Assembly: GCA_018435125.1 (NCBI GenBank)
Contig: JAHDNZ010000012.1
Span: forward strand, 1 to 40,369
Length of the DNA stretch: 40,369 nucleotides
Direction: 5' to 3'
Source of the DNA: Bacillota bacterium
Lineage (GTDB): Bacteria; Bacillota; DTU065
The notes under the pieces were generated by a model, which was given only the letters and a program-made list of their open reading frames with translations, was not told the DNA's origin and ran no database searches. Shown piece by piece: positions 8,989 through 17,081 of the stretch; within the stretch, counting starts at the first letter, position 1; each line of letters starts with the position of its first letter. A program made the translations under genes and the position numbers.

Positions 8989-9219
8989 TCAAATGTTTGC
9001 TTCATCTTTTTCGTCATGACCTAAAACCGCTAATTCGTTAAGTCTGGCACTGGCTGAATCGAGGTTTTCTTTTAAATCGATTACCAGTTTTGAACCTTCT
9101 TCATAGAGTTTTAAAAGCTCATCTAAACTACTTTCTCCTGTTTCTAACTTTAAGACAATCTCTTCCAATCTATTTAAGGATTTTTCAAAGTTTTTCATCC
9201 CTACAGTTGTTTTTGCCAT
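8989..9219 (-). CDS. xseB: exodeoxyribonuclease VII small subunit
   Basis: Small subunit of exonuclease VII, which degrades single-stranded DNA from both ends to oligonucleotides. The 76-residue protein has the family signature FEKSLNRLEEIVLKLETGESSLDELLKLYEEG and is mostly helical. Its ATG lies 35 bases inside the end of xseA in another frame, with GGAGG about a dozen bases upstream, so translation of the two subunits is likely coupled. ispA follows at once. Confidence 0.94.
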   Translation of the reverse strand: MAKTTVGMKNFEKSLNRLEEIVLKLETGESSLDELLKLYEEGSKLVIDLKENLDSASARLNELAVLGHDEKDEANI

Positions 9220-10582
9220 TACCTTGCCAATCCTCCTTTTTTAGTGGTGATAAATCTTGCCATGTTTCCTCCACAATAGCCTTAAAACTTCCATCAGCTA
9301 AACCTATCATCAGTGACTGCCCTTTGGCCAGTTCGTTTATGCTTTGTATCAATTTTTTTTCTTTATAAACTAAAGCATAACCTTTTTTAAGTACCTTACT
9401 TGGATTTAAAAGATCCAAGCCATAGACAAGGCTGTTAAATTTTTCTTCTACTTCCTTAAACCTCTTTTGACTGACTGTATCTAAACGTAAAGAGTATTCC
9501 TTTAGCAATGCCTTATTTGCAGTTATATTCTTTTTAGGACTAGTGTCCTTAAATGCTTGGCTGAGAACAAAAAAAGCTTGTTTTTTTTGTTCCAGAGAAA
9601 AATGAGAACTTTTATTTAAGACCATCTCTAAAGTCTTAACACGTTCGGAGAGACGTTTTAATTCTTTTTTCGGTTCATGTTTTTCCACAGCTTTACTTAA
9701 TACCTCTACTCTTTTTACTCGAAAAAGCAGCTCCTGTTTAGCTATTTGACTTAGGTTTACGTTGAGATTATCTATCCGATTAGAGACTTCATTTAAATCG
9801 GGTACTGCTATTTCAGCAGCTCCCGATGGTGTTGGCGCAGCATAATCTGCTACCAAATCAACTAAAGTGCGATCTATTTCATGCCCAACCCCAGTAATAG
9901 AAGGGATTGGTGATTTATATAAAGTCCGTGCCAGCTGCTCATTGTTAAAAGGCCACAGATCTTCACTTGAACCACCCCCTCTTACCAGAAGAAGGACGTC
10001 TAGTTCAGCCCGATAGGCTTTATTTAAGGCTTCAATAATACTCTCTGATGCCTCGTCACCCGAAACAGTACATGGAAATAGCTTAATGATGGCCAGCGGC
10101 CAGCGTCTTCCTATAATGCGTCGAACATCAGCTAGAGCTGCCCCTGTTTTTGACGTAACTAAGCCTATGTTAAAAGGGAGTTTCGGCAAAGGTCTTTTTT
10201 GAGCAAAAAGGCCTTCTTTTTCCAGTCTTTCAGTTAACTCGACGAGTGCTTTTCTATAGGCTCCCATACCGGCACTCTCTACTGCAGTAGCTAAAAGCTG
10301 ATATGTACCCCTAGCCCGGTAAACAGAGACTGATCCTCTTACTAGTACTTCGATTCCAGAGGTAAGGATAAGTTTAAGATTGCTGGCTTGAGAGGCAAAT
10401 AAAACCACCTTTAAAATAGCGGTTTCATCTTTGAGATTAAAATACCAGTGGCCCATGCTTGATCGTGTACATTCAGCAATTTCACCCTTGACCCAAACAG
10501 CTTTTAAATCCGGTGCATATTCTACCTTTTGGGCTACTTTTTCTGTTAGTTCAGCTACTGTAAATACCCTCTCCTCAGTCAT
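9185..10582 (-). CDS. xseA: exodeoxyribonuclease VII large subunit
   Basis: Catalytic subunit of exonuclease VII. The 465 residues contain the N-terminal OB fold (FTVAELTEKVAQK, VWVKGEIAE, GHWYFNLKDE), then the catalytic region with IGLVTSKTGAALADV, LLVRGGGSSEDLWPFNNE and GVGHEIDRTLVDLVADYAAPTPSGAAE, and a long helical C-terminal region. The ATG has AGGAGG upstream. The end overlaps xseB. All the usual motifs are present. Confidence 0.96.
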   Translation of the reverse strand: MTEERVFTVAELTEKVAQKVEYAPDLKAVWVKGEIAECTRSSMGHWYFNLKDETAILKVVLFASQASNLKLILTSGIEVLVRGSVSVYRARGTYQLLATAVESAGMGAYRKALVELTERLEKEGLFAQKRPLPKLPFNIGLVTSKTGAALADVRRIIGRRWPLAIIKLFPCTVSGDEASESIIEALNKAYRAELDVLLLVRGGGSSEDLWPFNNEQLARTLYKSPIPSITGVGHEIDRTLVDLVADYAAPTPSGAAEIAVPDLNEVSNRIDNLNVNLSQIAKQELLFRVKRVEVLSKAVEKHEPKKELKRLSERVKTLEMVLNKSSHFSLEQKKQAFFVLSQAFKDTSPKKNITANKALLKEYSLRLDTVSQKRFKEVEEKFNSLVYGLDLLNPSKVLKKGYALVYKEKKLIQSINELAKGQSLMIGLADGSFKAIVEETWQDLSPLKKEDWQGNGKNNCRDEKL

Positions 10583-10602
10583 GGCAGTGCCTCCTAAAAA
10601 AG

Positions 10603-11196
10603 TTATTGCAAATGCAAGGTAGTATTTAGCGCTTTAACTCTATAACCTAACTCACCTAATACAATCCAAGAGACAGAGCAGTTATCGATTATTAATTTGG
10701 AACGTCTTTTGGCATCAATACCTAAAAGCTGACAAATCAGAGTTTTAATAATTCCGCCATGCGAAACAAGAATAATATTGTCATTACGGTGAGATTTATT
10801 AACATAGTCCCAAATATATAATACTCTTTTTTCGATATCAGCCCTGCTTTCACCACCGGGATAACCATCATTGTGGCCTTGACTGACCCAATCCGGAAAG
10901 GTTTTTTTTACCTCTTCCCATTTCAGGCCTTCTAACTGACCTACATCAACTTCACGCAGACCGGTAAGTATTTTTAGGCTCCGGTTTACTTCATTAGATA
11001 GATACTCTGCCGTCTCTCTCGCCCGTTTAAGATCACTAGTATAAATAATATCTATCTGTTTACCCTTAAAATACCGCTTTAATCGCTCAGCTTGTTCTTT
11101 GCCTTGTTGGCTTAGGGGTATATCAAGCTGGCCTTGAAATCTATTTTCTAAATTGTAATCTGTAACCGCATGTCTTACTAAATAGATATTTCCCAT
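10603..11196 (-). CDS. histidine phosphatase family protein
   Basis: About 197 residues of the phosphoglycerate-mutase-like superfamily. The catalytic LVRHAVTDYN lies at the N-terminus and the second histidine in IILVSHGGIIKTLI. The acid residue region GLREVDVGQLEGLKWEEV and the arginine-bearing SDLKRARETAEYL are also present. Such proteins include alpha-ribazole phosphatase (CobC), GpmB-like and broad phosphatases; no cobalamin gene is near, so the substrate is open. I chose the ATG at 11196, which forms a TGATG junction with the upstream TsaD-like gene; an in-frame ATG 18 bases earlier would add six unusual residues. Confidence 0.88.
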   Translation of the reverse strand: MGNIYLVRHAVTDYNLENRFQGQLDIPLSQQGKEQAERLKRYFKGKQIDIIYTSDLKRARETAEYLSNEVNRSLKILTGLREVDVGQLEGLKWEEVKKTFPDWVSQGHNDGYPGGESRADIEKRVLYIWDYVNKSHRNDNIILVSHGGIIKTLICQLLGIDAKRRSKLIIDNCSVSWIVLGELGYRVKALNTTLHLQ

Positions 11197-12119
11197 CAGC
11201 TGTTTTCCCCCCAATATATAGCAGTGGCAACACCTAAAGCATTATCACCCGAAGCTTTGGGTGAAGCAAAACAAAGTTTGGCTAAGCTAGAATGATGGAG
11301 ATCTTGCTTGAGTCTTTCCCTAATAATACCATTGGCCATTACTCCTCCTACCAGCAAAACATCAGTTACTTTAGTTGCAGCTATTAAGTTGGTAAGTACT
11401 CTCCCTACCGATTTAGCAACAGCTAAAAAAGCTGCATAGGCTATATACCTACCATCAATACCTTTTTGTATTAACTCTTTGGCTTTAGTCTCCGGACCCG
11501 AATAAGAAAGGCTACTTTCAATAACCTTTACCCCTAGGCGTAACTCAGTTGGCTTTGCCATCTCTTCGAGATATACTCCTGCAGGAAAAGGCAGCCCCAT
11601 AGCTACACCAACACGATCCAAAAATTGACCCGCACTAATATCGGTTGTACCACCTAATTCTTTAATTTTTAGCATCTTATTTTCCCAACTAACTAGAACA
11701 AACTCAGTAGTTCCACCGGAGATATGCCCCGCTATAAAGGGTTTTTTAATAAGATCAGGGTTTTCAGAAAGACCTGCCCAGATATGGTTTTCCTGGTGAG
11801 ATAAACATAGGTAACCTTGGCCTGCAGCTAAAGCTCTTGTAAAAGATTCTCCTACTAAAAAGCAAGGCATATAACTACCCTCTACAGGGCGCGGTTTATC
11901 GGTCACACCAAAACGCGTATCAAAAAGAGGGCCAAGTTCTTCCAAAATGGCACCTAAAGATTTTAAATGCTGAAACACCGCCTCTTGCTGCCTTAACCCC
12001 AGCTTACCTTGGGGTACATAAAGCAATTGACGGCGTTCAAACTCAATACAACCTGCTTCATCTAGCAGACAAACACTGGTTCGATAATTACTGGTATCTA
12101 TACCTAAATATTTACTCAT
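11196..12119 (-). CDS. TsaD/Kae1-like (ASKHA family) protein, probable paralog
   Basis: A 307-residue protein of the Kae1/TsaD fold (older name O-sialoglycoprotein endopeptidase). It begins MSKYLGIDTSNYRTSVCL, the family's nucleotide-binding start. It keeps a metal-binding HxxxH as HQENH (His108, His112), the Gly-rich HISGGTTEFVLV strand, LLVGGVMANG, and the C-terminal SGDNALGVA with its metal-ligand Asp. It is shorter and more divergent than true TsaD (about 335 residues), and the nusB-xseA position is not the usual tsaB-tsaE-tsaD locus. It may therefore be a clostridial paralog rather than the t6A enzyme. It overlaps nusB by 8 bases and the phosphatase gene by 1. Confidence 0.8.
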   Translation of the reverse strand: MSKYLGIDTSNYRTSVCLLDEAGCIEFERRQLLYVPQGKLGLRQQEAVFQHLKSLGAILEELGPLFDTRFGVTDKPRPVEGSYMPCFLVGESFTRALAAGQGYLCLSHQENHIWAGLSENPDLIKKPFIAGHISGGTTEFVLVSWENKMLKIKELGGTTDISAGQFLDRVGVAMGLPFPAGVYLEEMAKPTELRLGVKVIESSLSYSGPETKAKELIQKGIDGRYIAYAAFLAVAKSVGRVLTNLIAATKVTDVLLVGGVMANGIIRERLKQDLHHSSLAKLCFASPKASGDNALGVATAIYWGENS

Positions 12120-12528
12120 TTATTTCACGGACAACTCGTCCTAAAACTCCATTGACAAATTTGCCGGCTTCCTCACCACTAAATAGCTTAGCTAATTCCA
12201 CTGCAGCATCAATTGCTAGTGGAATTGGCGTAGCATCGTAGTTTATTTCATATAAAGCTAAGCGTAAGATACTACGCTCAACATAACCCATACGTTCCAA
12301 ACGCCATTCAAAACTAGCTGCTTGAATCAATTGATCCAGTGCTTCTCTTTTTTCCCAAACGTTTCTAACTAACTCCTTTTGTTTAGCTTTAACAGGAGGT
12401 TCAGCCAAAGAACAAATACTATCTAAGGTTTTACCGGTAATCTCAAGCTGATATAACAATTCCACTGCTCTTTGTCTTTTGCGGGGTTTGAGATTTGCTT
12501 TAATTTGATCGTTATCGTTATCTACCAT
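12112..12528 (-). CDS. nusB: transcription antitermination factor NusB
   Basis: All-helical RNA-binding protein that works with NusE (S10) at boxA in rRNA antitermination. The family blocks KRQRAVELLYQLEI, VRNVWEKREALDQLI, ERMGYVERSILRLALYEI and PLAIDAAVELAKLFSGEEAGKFVNGVLGRV are all present. I chose the ATG at 12528 (138 residues): it slightly overlaps the DUF2273 gene and gives a normal N-terminus. An upstream in-frame ATG at 12594 would add 22 residues that read the DUF2273 gene in another frame. The ribosome binding site before 12528 is weak (CAGGG), so the start is not certain. The end overlaps the TsaD-like gene. Confidence 0.93.
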   Translation of the reverse strand: MVDNDNDQIKANLKPRKRQRAVELLYQLEITGKTLDSICSLAEPPVKAKQKELVRNVWEKREALDQLIQAASFEWRLERMGYVERSILRLALYEINYDATPIPLAIDAAVELAKLFSGEEAGKFVNGVLGRVVREINE

Positions 12529-12748
12529 CCCTGTTTCGCCACAACCTTTCCCATAAATCAGGGAGTGTTTCCCTGCGATCCATCCTACGCCCAAGGTAAT
12601 ACCCGAGACTTATAAAAGCAGCTACCACTAGGGCCCGGAAAAAACCGTATTTTAAAATCATTATCCCTACAAAAAGGCCAAAGATTGTGCCAATAATTCG
12701 ACCTTTAATTGGAGAGAGCTGTTCTACTATTTCATTAAATTTTGACAT
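12518..12748 (-). CDS. DUF2273 small membrane protein
   Basis: A 76-residue protein with two hydrophobic segments (IIGTIFGLFVGIMILKYGFF and ALVVAAFISLGYYLG) followed by a charged tail (RRMDRRETLPDLWERLWRN). This is the DUF2273 pattern, small proteins regularly found with AmaP and Asp23 genes. I chose the ATG in MSKFNEIVEQLSP because GGAGG lies about ten bases upstream and the stop of amaP lies just before it; a longer in-frame start would overlap amaP by 89 bases. The function is unknown; the context suggests a membrane partner of the Asp23 system. Confidence 0.85.
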   Translation of the reverse strand: MSKFNEIVEQLSPIKGRIIGTIFGLFVGIMILKYGFFRALVVAAFISLGYYLGRRMDRRETLPDLWERLWRNRDGR

Positions 12749-12764
12749 AGCTAAAGCCTCCTTC

Positions 12765-13313
12765 TTAATTGAGGCGCGATTTAGGTTGGACTTCGATACC
12801 TGTAATGTTAACTTCAACCTTGGCAACTTTAGTGCCAACCGTATCAGCCACATAGTCTAAAACTCGCTCTTGGATTACTTTGGCAATGTCGCTAGTTTTA
12901 ACATCAGCTTTGGTAGTAAGATTTAAATAGATATTTAACCCCTCAGCGGTGTTTTTAACATTGGTCTTAACATCCACTACACCTTCAATGGTTTTGGCAG
13001 CTCTTTCCGCATAGGCCTTAATGACCTTTTCAGAAATACGAATGCTACCAAGCTCGGTGTCAATTATGATTAAGTCGTCTTCACTTTTGGTATTGCCAAG
13101 CCATCTGCCGGCTAGATAAAAACCAATAATAATAAATAGCCCGCCTAAAGTTACACTCCAAACTAGGCCAGACCCTGTATTTTGCATGTTTACATAAAGA
13201 TCGAGAAGAGACTGTTTAAGATTTATGCCTAAGCCTACTAAAAGAGAAGTAATGCCGACAACAACGAGAACCAGAGACGCCAAAAAAATCATAAACTTGT
13301 CCAACCAATGCAT
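12765..13313 (-). CDS. amaP: alkaline shock response membrane anchor protein AmaP
   Basis: A 182-residue protein with two N-terminal membrane segments (FMIFLASLVLVVVGITSLLVGLG and VWSVTLGGLFIIIGFYLAG), then an Asp23-like domain (about 85-175: GSIRISEKVIKAYAERAAKTIEG, NTAEGLNIYLNL, DYVADTVGTKVAKVEVNI). In staphylococci AmaP anchors Asp23 at the membrane. The ATG has AGGAG upstream. It lies between the Asp23 gene and the DUF2273 gene, the standard trio. Confidence 0.9.
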   Translation of the reverse strand: MHWLDKFMIFLASLVLVVVGITSLLVGLGINLKQSLLDLYVNMQNTGSGLVWSVTLGGLFIIIGFYLAGRWLGNTKSEDDLIIIDTELGSIRISEKVIKAYAERAAKTIEGVVDVKTNVKNTAEGLNIYLNLTTKADVKTSDIAKVIQERVLDYVADTVGTKVAKVEVNITGIEVQPKSRLN

Positions 13314-13380
13314 AAGAACTCCTCCTAAATTATTCCTTTAAGTAGAGTCATATTCCCTGCAAGTTTTGCTATAGCTCTAT

Positions 13381-13402
13381 GCCCCTCCTTGAATGGAGGG
13401 GC
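13381..13402 (-). other. intercistronic stem-loop between asp23 and amaP
   Basis: A perfect 8-bp GC-rich stem (GCCCCTCC/GGAGGGGC) with a 6-base loop lies 7 bases after the asp23 stop. The following bases on the minus strand are not T-rich, so it does not look like a classic terminator. It may be a transcript-stabilising or processing hairpin that sets asp23 mRNA above amaP mRNA. Confidence 0.5.
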
Positions 13403-13408
13403 GTAAAA

Positions 13409-13810
13409 CTATTTAACTCTAGGTTCTTCTTTTTTAGTTTCGGATTGAGGAAAATGAATCCCATGTACCTGCACATTTATTTCTACAACCTCTAAGCCCG
13501 TCATGCTTTCGATGGCTTTTTTTACATTTTCCTGAACTGAGGTAGCTACTTCGGGTACGCGGTAGCCATATTCTAAAACAATTGCAATATCAACAGCCAC
13601 TTCTACCTGGCCTACTTCAACCTTGACGCCTTTGGAAAAATTCTTGCGTCCCAGCATATCATAGATACCACCAGCTAAGCCACCACTCATGCTATAAACG
13701 CCTTCTACTTCTCCAGCGGCAAGACCAGCAATAATACCGACAACTTCATCGGCAATACGAACCTGGCCAAGGTCGGATCTTGCACTGTTTACCAATATCT
13801 GTTCACTCAT
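13409..13810 (-). CDS. Asp23/Gls24 family envelope stress protein
   Basis: A 133-residue cytoplasmic protein of the Asp23/Gls24 family, abundant near the membrane and linked to alkaline and envelope stress. Family blocks are GQVRIADEVVGIIAGLAAGEVEGVYSM, KGVKVEVGQVEVAVDIAIVLEYGYRVPEVA and VQENVKKAIESMTGLEVVEINVQVHGI. I chose the ATG at 13810, with GGAGG eight bases upstream; three in-frame codons before it belong to the leader. A strong stem-loop and then amaP follow. Confidence 0.93.
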   Translation of the reverse strand: MSEQILVNSARSDLGQVRIADEVVGIIAGLAAGEVEGVYSMSGGLAGGIYDMLGRKNFSKGVKVEVGQVEVAVDIAIVLEYGYRVPEVATSVQENVKKAIESMTGLEVVEINVQVHGIHFPQSETKKEEPRVK

Positions 13811-13875
13811 ATACCACACCTCCCGACCTATTTACAGTCTCATTTTAGTATACCAATTGATTTTGAAAATGACAA

Positions 13876-15225
13876 TTAGTGGTCTTTAAGAATATGCTTG
13901 GCAATGAAGGCTGTATCTAACTCTCCTTTAATAAAATGCTCGTTTTTCAAGACCTTTTTGTGAAAAGAAATAGTGGTTGCGATTCCTTCGACGATAAATT
14001 CATCTAAAGCTCTTTGCATACGCTTAATGGCTTCTTGACGATCTTCTCCCCATACTATAAGTTTAGCAAACAGTGAGTCGTAAAATGATTGAATTTCATA
14101 ACCAGCATAAGCAGCTGTATCAACCCTTACACCAAAACCCCCCGGTACTAGAAAACTTTCTATTGTCCCCGGCGAAGGCCGAAAATCTTTGTCAGGATCT
14201 TCAGCATTGATACGGCACTCAATCGCATGACCTCTAATTTGGATCTCTTCTTGACTAAACCTTAAAGGTAATCCATAAGCTATACGAATCTGCTCTTTGA
14301 TTAAATCTATACCGGTAACCATTTCCGTTATCGGATGTTCAACCTGAATACGGGTGTTCATTTCCATAAAATAAAAGTTGCCTTGAGCGTCGACTAAAAA
14401 TTCAACTGTGCCTGCATTAGTATATCCTGCTGCTAAAGCACCTTTTACAGCAGCTTTACCCATTTTTTCCCTTAAAACAGAATCGACTGCCATTGAGGGG
14501 GCCTCTTCCAAAACCTTTTGATGTCTTCTCTGTAAAGAACACTCTCGTTCACCAAGGTAGATTCCCTTACCGTATTCATCGATTAATACTTGCATTTCAA
14601 TATGTCTGGGGCTTTCTACATATTTTTCAAGGTAGACCTCAGGTGAATCAAAAGCAGCTTCAGCTTCACTTCTGGCCAAATCATAAGCCTTTTTAAGTTC
14701 AGCTTCCGTTCTAGCTACCCTCATACCCCGTCCACCGCCTCCAGCAGCAGCCTTAACAATTACCGGATAACCAATTTCATCCGCAAAGGCAGTAGCTTCT
14801 TTAAGATTTTTTAATTTGCCGGGAGAACCGGGTATAACCGGTACTTTGGAGCTTGCCATGATCTCTTTGGCTTTGGCTTTATCACCTAAGGTAGCAATAG
14901 CGTCTCCGGTTGGACCTATAAACTTAAACCCGTTGGCCTGACATAATTCAGCAAATCCCGCTTTTTCAGCAAAAAATCCATAGCCTGGATGAATTGCGTC
15001 TACACCTGCCACAATAGCTGCACTTATAATATTAGGGATGTTAAGATAACTCTTGCTTTGTTTGGCTGGTCCAACACAATAAGCCTCATCAGCTAGCTGA
15101 ACGTGTAACGATTCTTTATCAGCCTCGGAATAGATAGCCACGGTTTTAATACCCATCTCCTTGGCTGCTCTAATTACTCTAAGAGCTATCTCTCCGCGGT
15201 TAGCAATCAAGATTTTACGAAACAA
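13876..15225 (-). CDS. accC: acetyl-CoA carboxylase biotin carboxylase subunit
   Basis: ATP- and bicarbonate-dependent carboxylation of the biotin on AccB, first step of fatty acid synthesis. About 449 residues. Visible are FRKILIANRGEIALRVIRA, the ATP-grasp Gly-rich loop KAAAGGGGRGMRVA, the catalytic YLEKYVESPRHIEMQVL, GERECSLQRRHQKVLEEAPS, and FMEMNTRIQVEHPITEMVTG. I prefer the TTG at 15225, which gives the usual start next to ANRGE and has GGGGGTGG at a good distance. The upstream GTG at 15234 falls inside that ribosome site. accA/accD are not in the window. Confidence 0.95.
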   Translation of the reverse strand: MFRKILIANRGEIALRVIRAAKEMGIKTVAIYSEADKESLHVQLADEAYCVGPAKQSKSYLNIPNIISAAIVAGVDAIHPGYGFFAEKAGFAELCQANGFKFIGPTGDAIATLGDKAKAKEIMASSKVPVIPGSPGKLKNLKEATAFADEIGYPVIVKAAAGGGGRGMRVARTEAELKKAYDLARSEAEAAFDSPEVYLEKYVESPRHIEMQVLIDEYGKGIYLGERECSLQRRHQKVLEEAPSMAVDSVLREKMGKAAVKGALAAGYTNAGTVEFLVDAQGNFYFMEMNTRIQVEHPITEMVTGIDLIKEQIRIAYGLPLRFSQEEIQIRGHAIECRINAEDPDKDFRPSPGTIESFLVPGGFGVRVDTAAYAGYEIQSFYDSLFAKLIVWGEDRQEAIKRMQRALDEFIVEGIATTISFHKKVLKNEHFIKGELDTAFIAKHILKDH

Positions 15226-15238
15226 GCCAACCACCCCC

Positions 15239-15694
15239 TTACAATCTTTCTAGTAAGAATAGTGGCTGATTGTATTCGACAGGCTGACCATTTTCCGCCA
15301 AGATTTTTATAACACGGCCTTTCACTTCCGCGGTAATCTCGTTCATTAACTTCATCGCTTCTATGATACAAAGTGTATCCCCGCTTTCAACTACAACTCC
15401 CTCTTTTACAAACGGATCAGCATCTGGCGCAGGAGCTCGGAAAAATGTTCCTACCATAGGAGCATAGATGGTGAGCATCTCTTGCTCCAGATCGGTTTCT
15501 CTTATCTTGGCAACCAGTTTATCGTCATCAAATAATACCGCATCGGCTGCCTTTAATCTACTTGCTTCTTTTTTCTTTAAAACAGGTGCTTTTTCCAATT
15601 TCAGCTTAAACCCATTGGTATCTTCTAGTTCTAATTTAGCGAGGCTACTTTCATCTAAAAGCTTAATTAAATCGCGGATGTCTCTTAAGTCCAT
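15239..15694 (-). CDS. accB: acetyl-CoA carboxylase biotin carboxyl carrier protein
   Basis: A 151-residue BCCP. The C-terminal biotinyl domain has the EAMKLM motif at 112-117, with Lys115 the biotin site, and the thumb-like insertion typical of AccB. The N-terminal third ([34 protein letters not shown] in pattern) is the usual AccB start, followed by a Lys/Ala-rich linker. It sits directly before accC with only 13 bases between stop and the chosen accC start. Confidence 0.95.
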   Translation of the reverse strand: MDLRDIRDLIKLLDESSLAKLELEDTNGFKLKLEKAPVLKKKEASRLKAADAVLFDDDKLVAKIRETDLEQEMLTIYAPMVGTFFRAPAPDADPFVKEGVVVESGDTLCIIEAMKLMNEITAEVKGRVIKILAENGQPVEYNQPLFLLERL

Positions 15695-15808
15695 TCCAAG
15701 GCCTCCTTTATACTAGATCTATTGTTTGCTAAATATAATAATAAATTTCCTGCTAACTCATATTAGTAGTTGAATATAGAAGTTCGTTATAAGGAGGCTT
15801 AGTTCCTT

Positions 15809-16351
15809 CTAAATACTGGTAAGAACGATTTGTTCCCTATTAAAGGTAGTCATATTAAACAATATCTCCCCGATCGCTTCTACTTTGTCTTTAGTTAAAC
15901 TTTTAGCAACAACCAGAACTTTGCTTTCTTCGATAGAAATAACTGTTTCACCATAACCTTTAGCTTTGAGTATGCTTTCTAATTCTTCTTCCTGATTAAT
16001 TTTTTTATTTTGTGATAGTAATTCTAAAGAAGCCTCTGAATTGCCATCATTAGCTAATTTTTCTAAATCCAGTTTAACATTTTCTCTGGCAATATCACGG
16101 CTTAATCTATACTCGAGTAAGGGATCATAAAAGTTTGCGGTTTCTTCAGCCTGGGGTTGTTCTTTAGGATCAAAATCAATATTAATATCCAGAAAGTCAT
16201 CTTCGTTGTAGTAATCATGGTTAAGATTACCTGCAACAGACATGTCACCGGTATTTAAGGCGAAAATCTCACGCCCACGAAAATTCCACCAGATCGTTAA
16301 ACCGGCACTAAGAATCACTAAAACTACTAACCAACCCATTAGCCTTTTCAC
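15809..16351 (-). CDS. spoIIIAH: stage III sporulation protein AH
   Basis: Mother-cell membrane protein whose extracellular domain binds forespore SpoIIQ (or its functional equivalent) and forms part of the feeding-tube channel. It has one N-terminal membrane segment (LMGWLVVLVILSAGLTIWW) and an EscJ/PrgK-like soluble domain toward the C-terminus (EELESILKAKGYGETVISIEESKVLVVA pattern). About 180 residues. Two GTG starts are possible (16360 and 16351); the second has TGAGGTG at a better distance. It is the last gene of the spoIIIA operon. Confidence 0.9.
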   Translation of the reverse strand: MKRLMGWLVVLVILSAGLTIWWNFRGREIFALNTGDMSVAGNLNHDYYNEDDFLDINIDFDPKEQPQAEETANFYDPLLEYRLSRDIARENVKLDLEKLANDGNSEASLELLSQNKKINQEEELESILKAKGYGETVISIEESKVLVVAKSLTKDKVEAIGEILFNMTTFNREQIVLTSI

Positions 16352-16361
16352 GCTCAGCACC

Positions 16362-16868
16362 TCATTCCTTTCCTAATATCACTATACGTCCCAGGGGTAG
16401 ATCCCATAAGGCACGCACTGCCTCTATTAGCATTAGTTTTTGGGCTGTGGATATTTTTTTGTTTAAGGTTATTACTACTCCACTTACTTTAGCTGCCTGC
16501 CTCTGGAGAATATAGCCTGTTTCACCATTGTCTTGACGCATTCTTACAATTTCTCTATCCTCTTTAATCGACTTTACTTGATTCTTATCATACTCAGTTT
16601 CAGTCTTTATATCGGTAGCTAAATATAGCTTGCCGTTATCTGAATAAGTTATCATCACTTTTACACTACCAAGACCTAAAGTGGATAAAATCTCTTTGAG
16701 TTTTTCTTCATCATCTTGGGGTGGACTTTCTGCTGTAGTTTTTTCTATTTTGGTATTTGGACTAGAATGTCCGGCAAAACTCCCCCAAATAAGTAGCACT
16801 AGGCCTAAAATTCCAAAAAACACCAAAGGCCAGGGAATTTTTTGCAAATACTCTTTATAGGTTTTCAT
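16362..16868 (-). CDS. spoIIIAG: stage III sporulation protein AG
   Basis: A 168-residue membrane-anchored ring protein of the SpoIIIA-SpoIIQ channel. One membrane segment (WPLVFFGILGLVLLIWG) is followed by a short disordered stretch and then a ring-building-motif-like domain (EEKLKEILSTLGLGSVKVMITYSDNG, SGVVITLNKKISTAQKLMLIEAVRALWDLPLGRIVILG pattern). It is shorter than the 200 or more residues common in the family, mainly in the middle. The ATG overlaps the spoIIIAF stop as ATGA. Confidence 0.9.
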   Translation of the reverse strand: MKTYKEYLQKIPWPLVFFGILGLVLLIWGSFAGHSSPNTKIEKTTAESPPQDDEEKLKEILSTLGLGSVKVMITYSDNGKLYLATDIKTETEYDKNQVKSIKEDREIVRMRQDNGETGYILQRQAAKVSGVVITLNKKISTAQKLMLIEAVRALWDLPLGRIVILGKE

Positions 16869-17077
16869 GGTAACAACCCCTCAAGACTGATTTCCAAAAG
16901 CAGATCAGAAAGCTTTAAAATTTGCCAGATCGGATTTAAAAGCATAATCAAAAAGATCAAACCAAATACTAGGCGTACTGTTTTACCTAGTCGTTCTTCC
17001 TTAATTAATAAAGAACTTATTTCTTCAAAAAAGCAAAGCCCTATTAGCTGTGCCAAAGTCTGCCAGATTATCTCCAC
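16865..17077 (-). CDS. spoIIIAF: stage III sporulation protein AF, short form
   Basis: Only 70 residues: two hydrophobic stretches (IIWQTLAQLIGLCFFEEISS and VRLVFGLIFLIMLLNPIWQIL) joined by ERLGKT, which match the N-terminal membrane part of SpoIIIAF. The family is usually near 200 residues with a soluble C-terminal domain, absent here. The short stop seems natural because it overlaps the spoIIIAG ATG as ATGA. GTG start with GAGGTG upstream. It is identified by position in the operon and N-terminal pattern. Confidence 0.78.
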   Translation of the reverse strand: MEIIWQTLAQLIGLCFFEEISSLLIKEERLGKTVRLVFGLIFLIMLLNPIWQILKLSDLLLEISLEGLLP

Positions 17078-17081
17078 ACTA

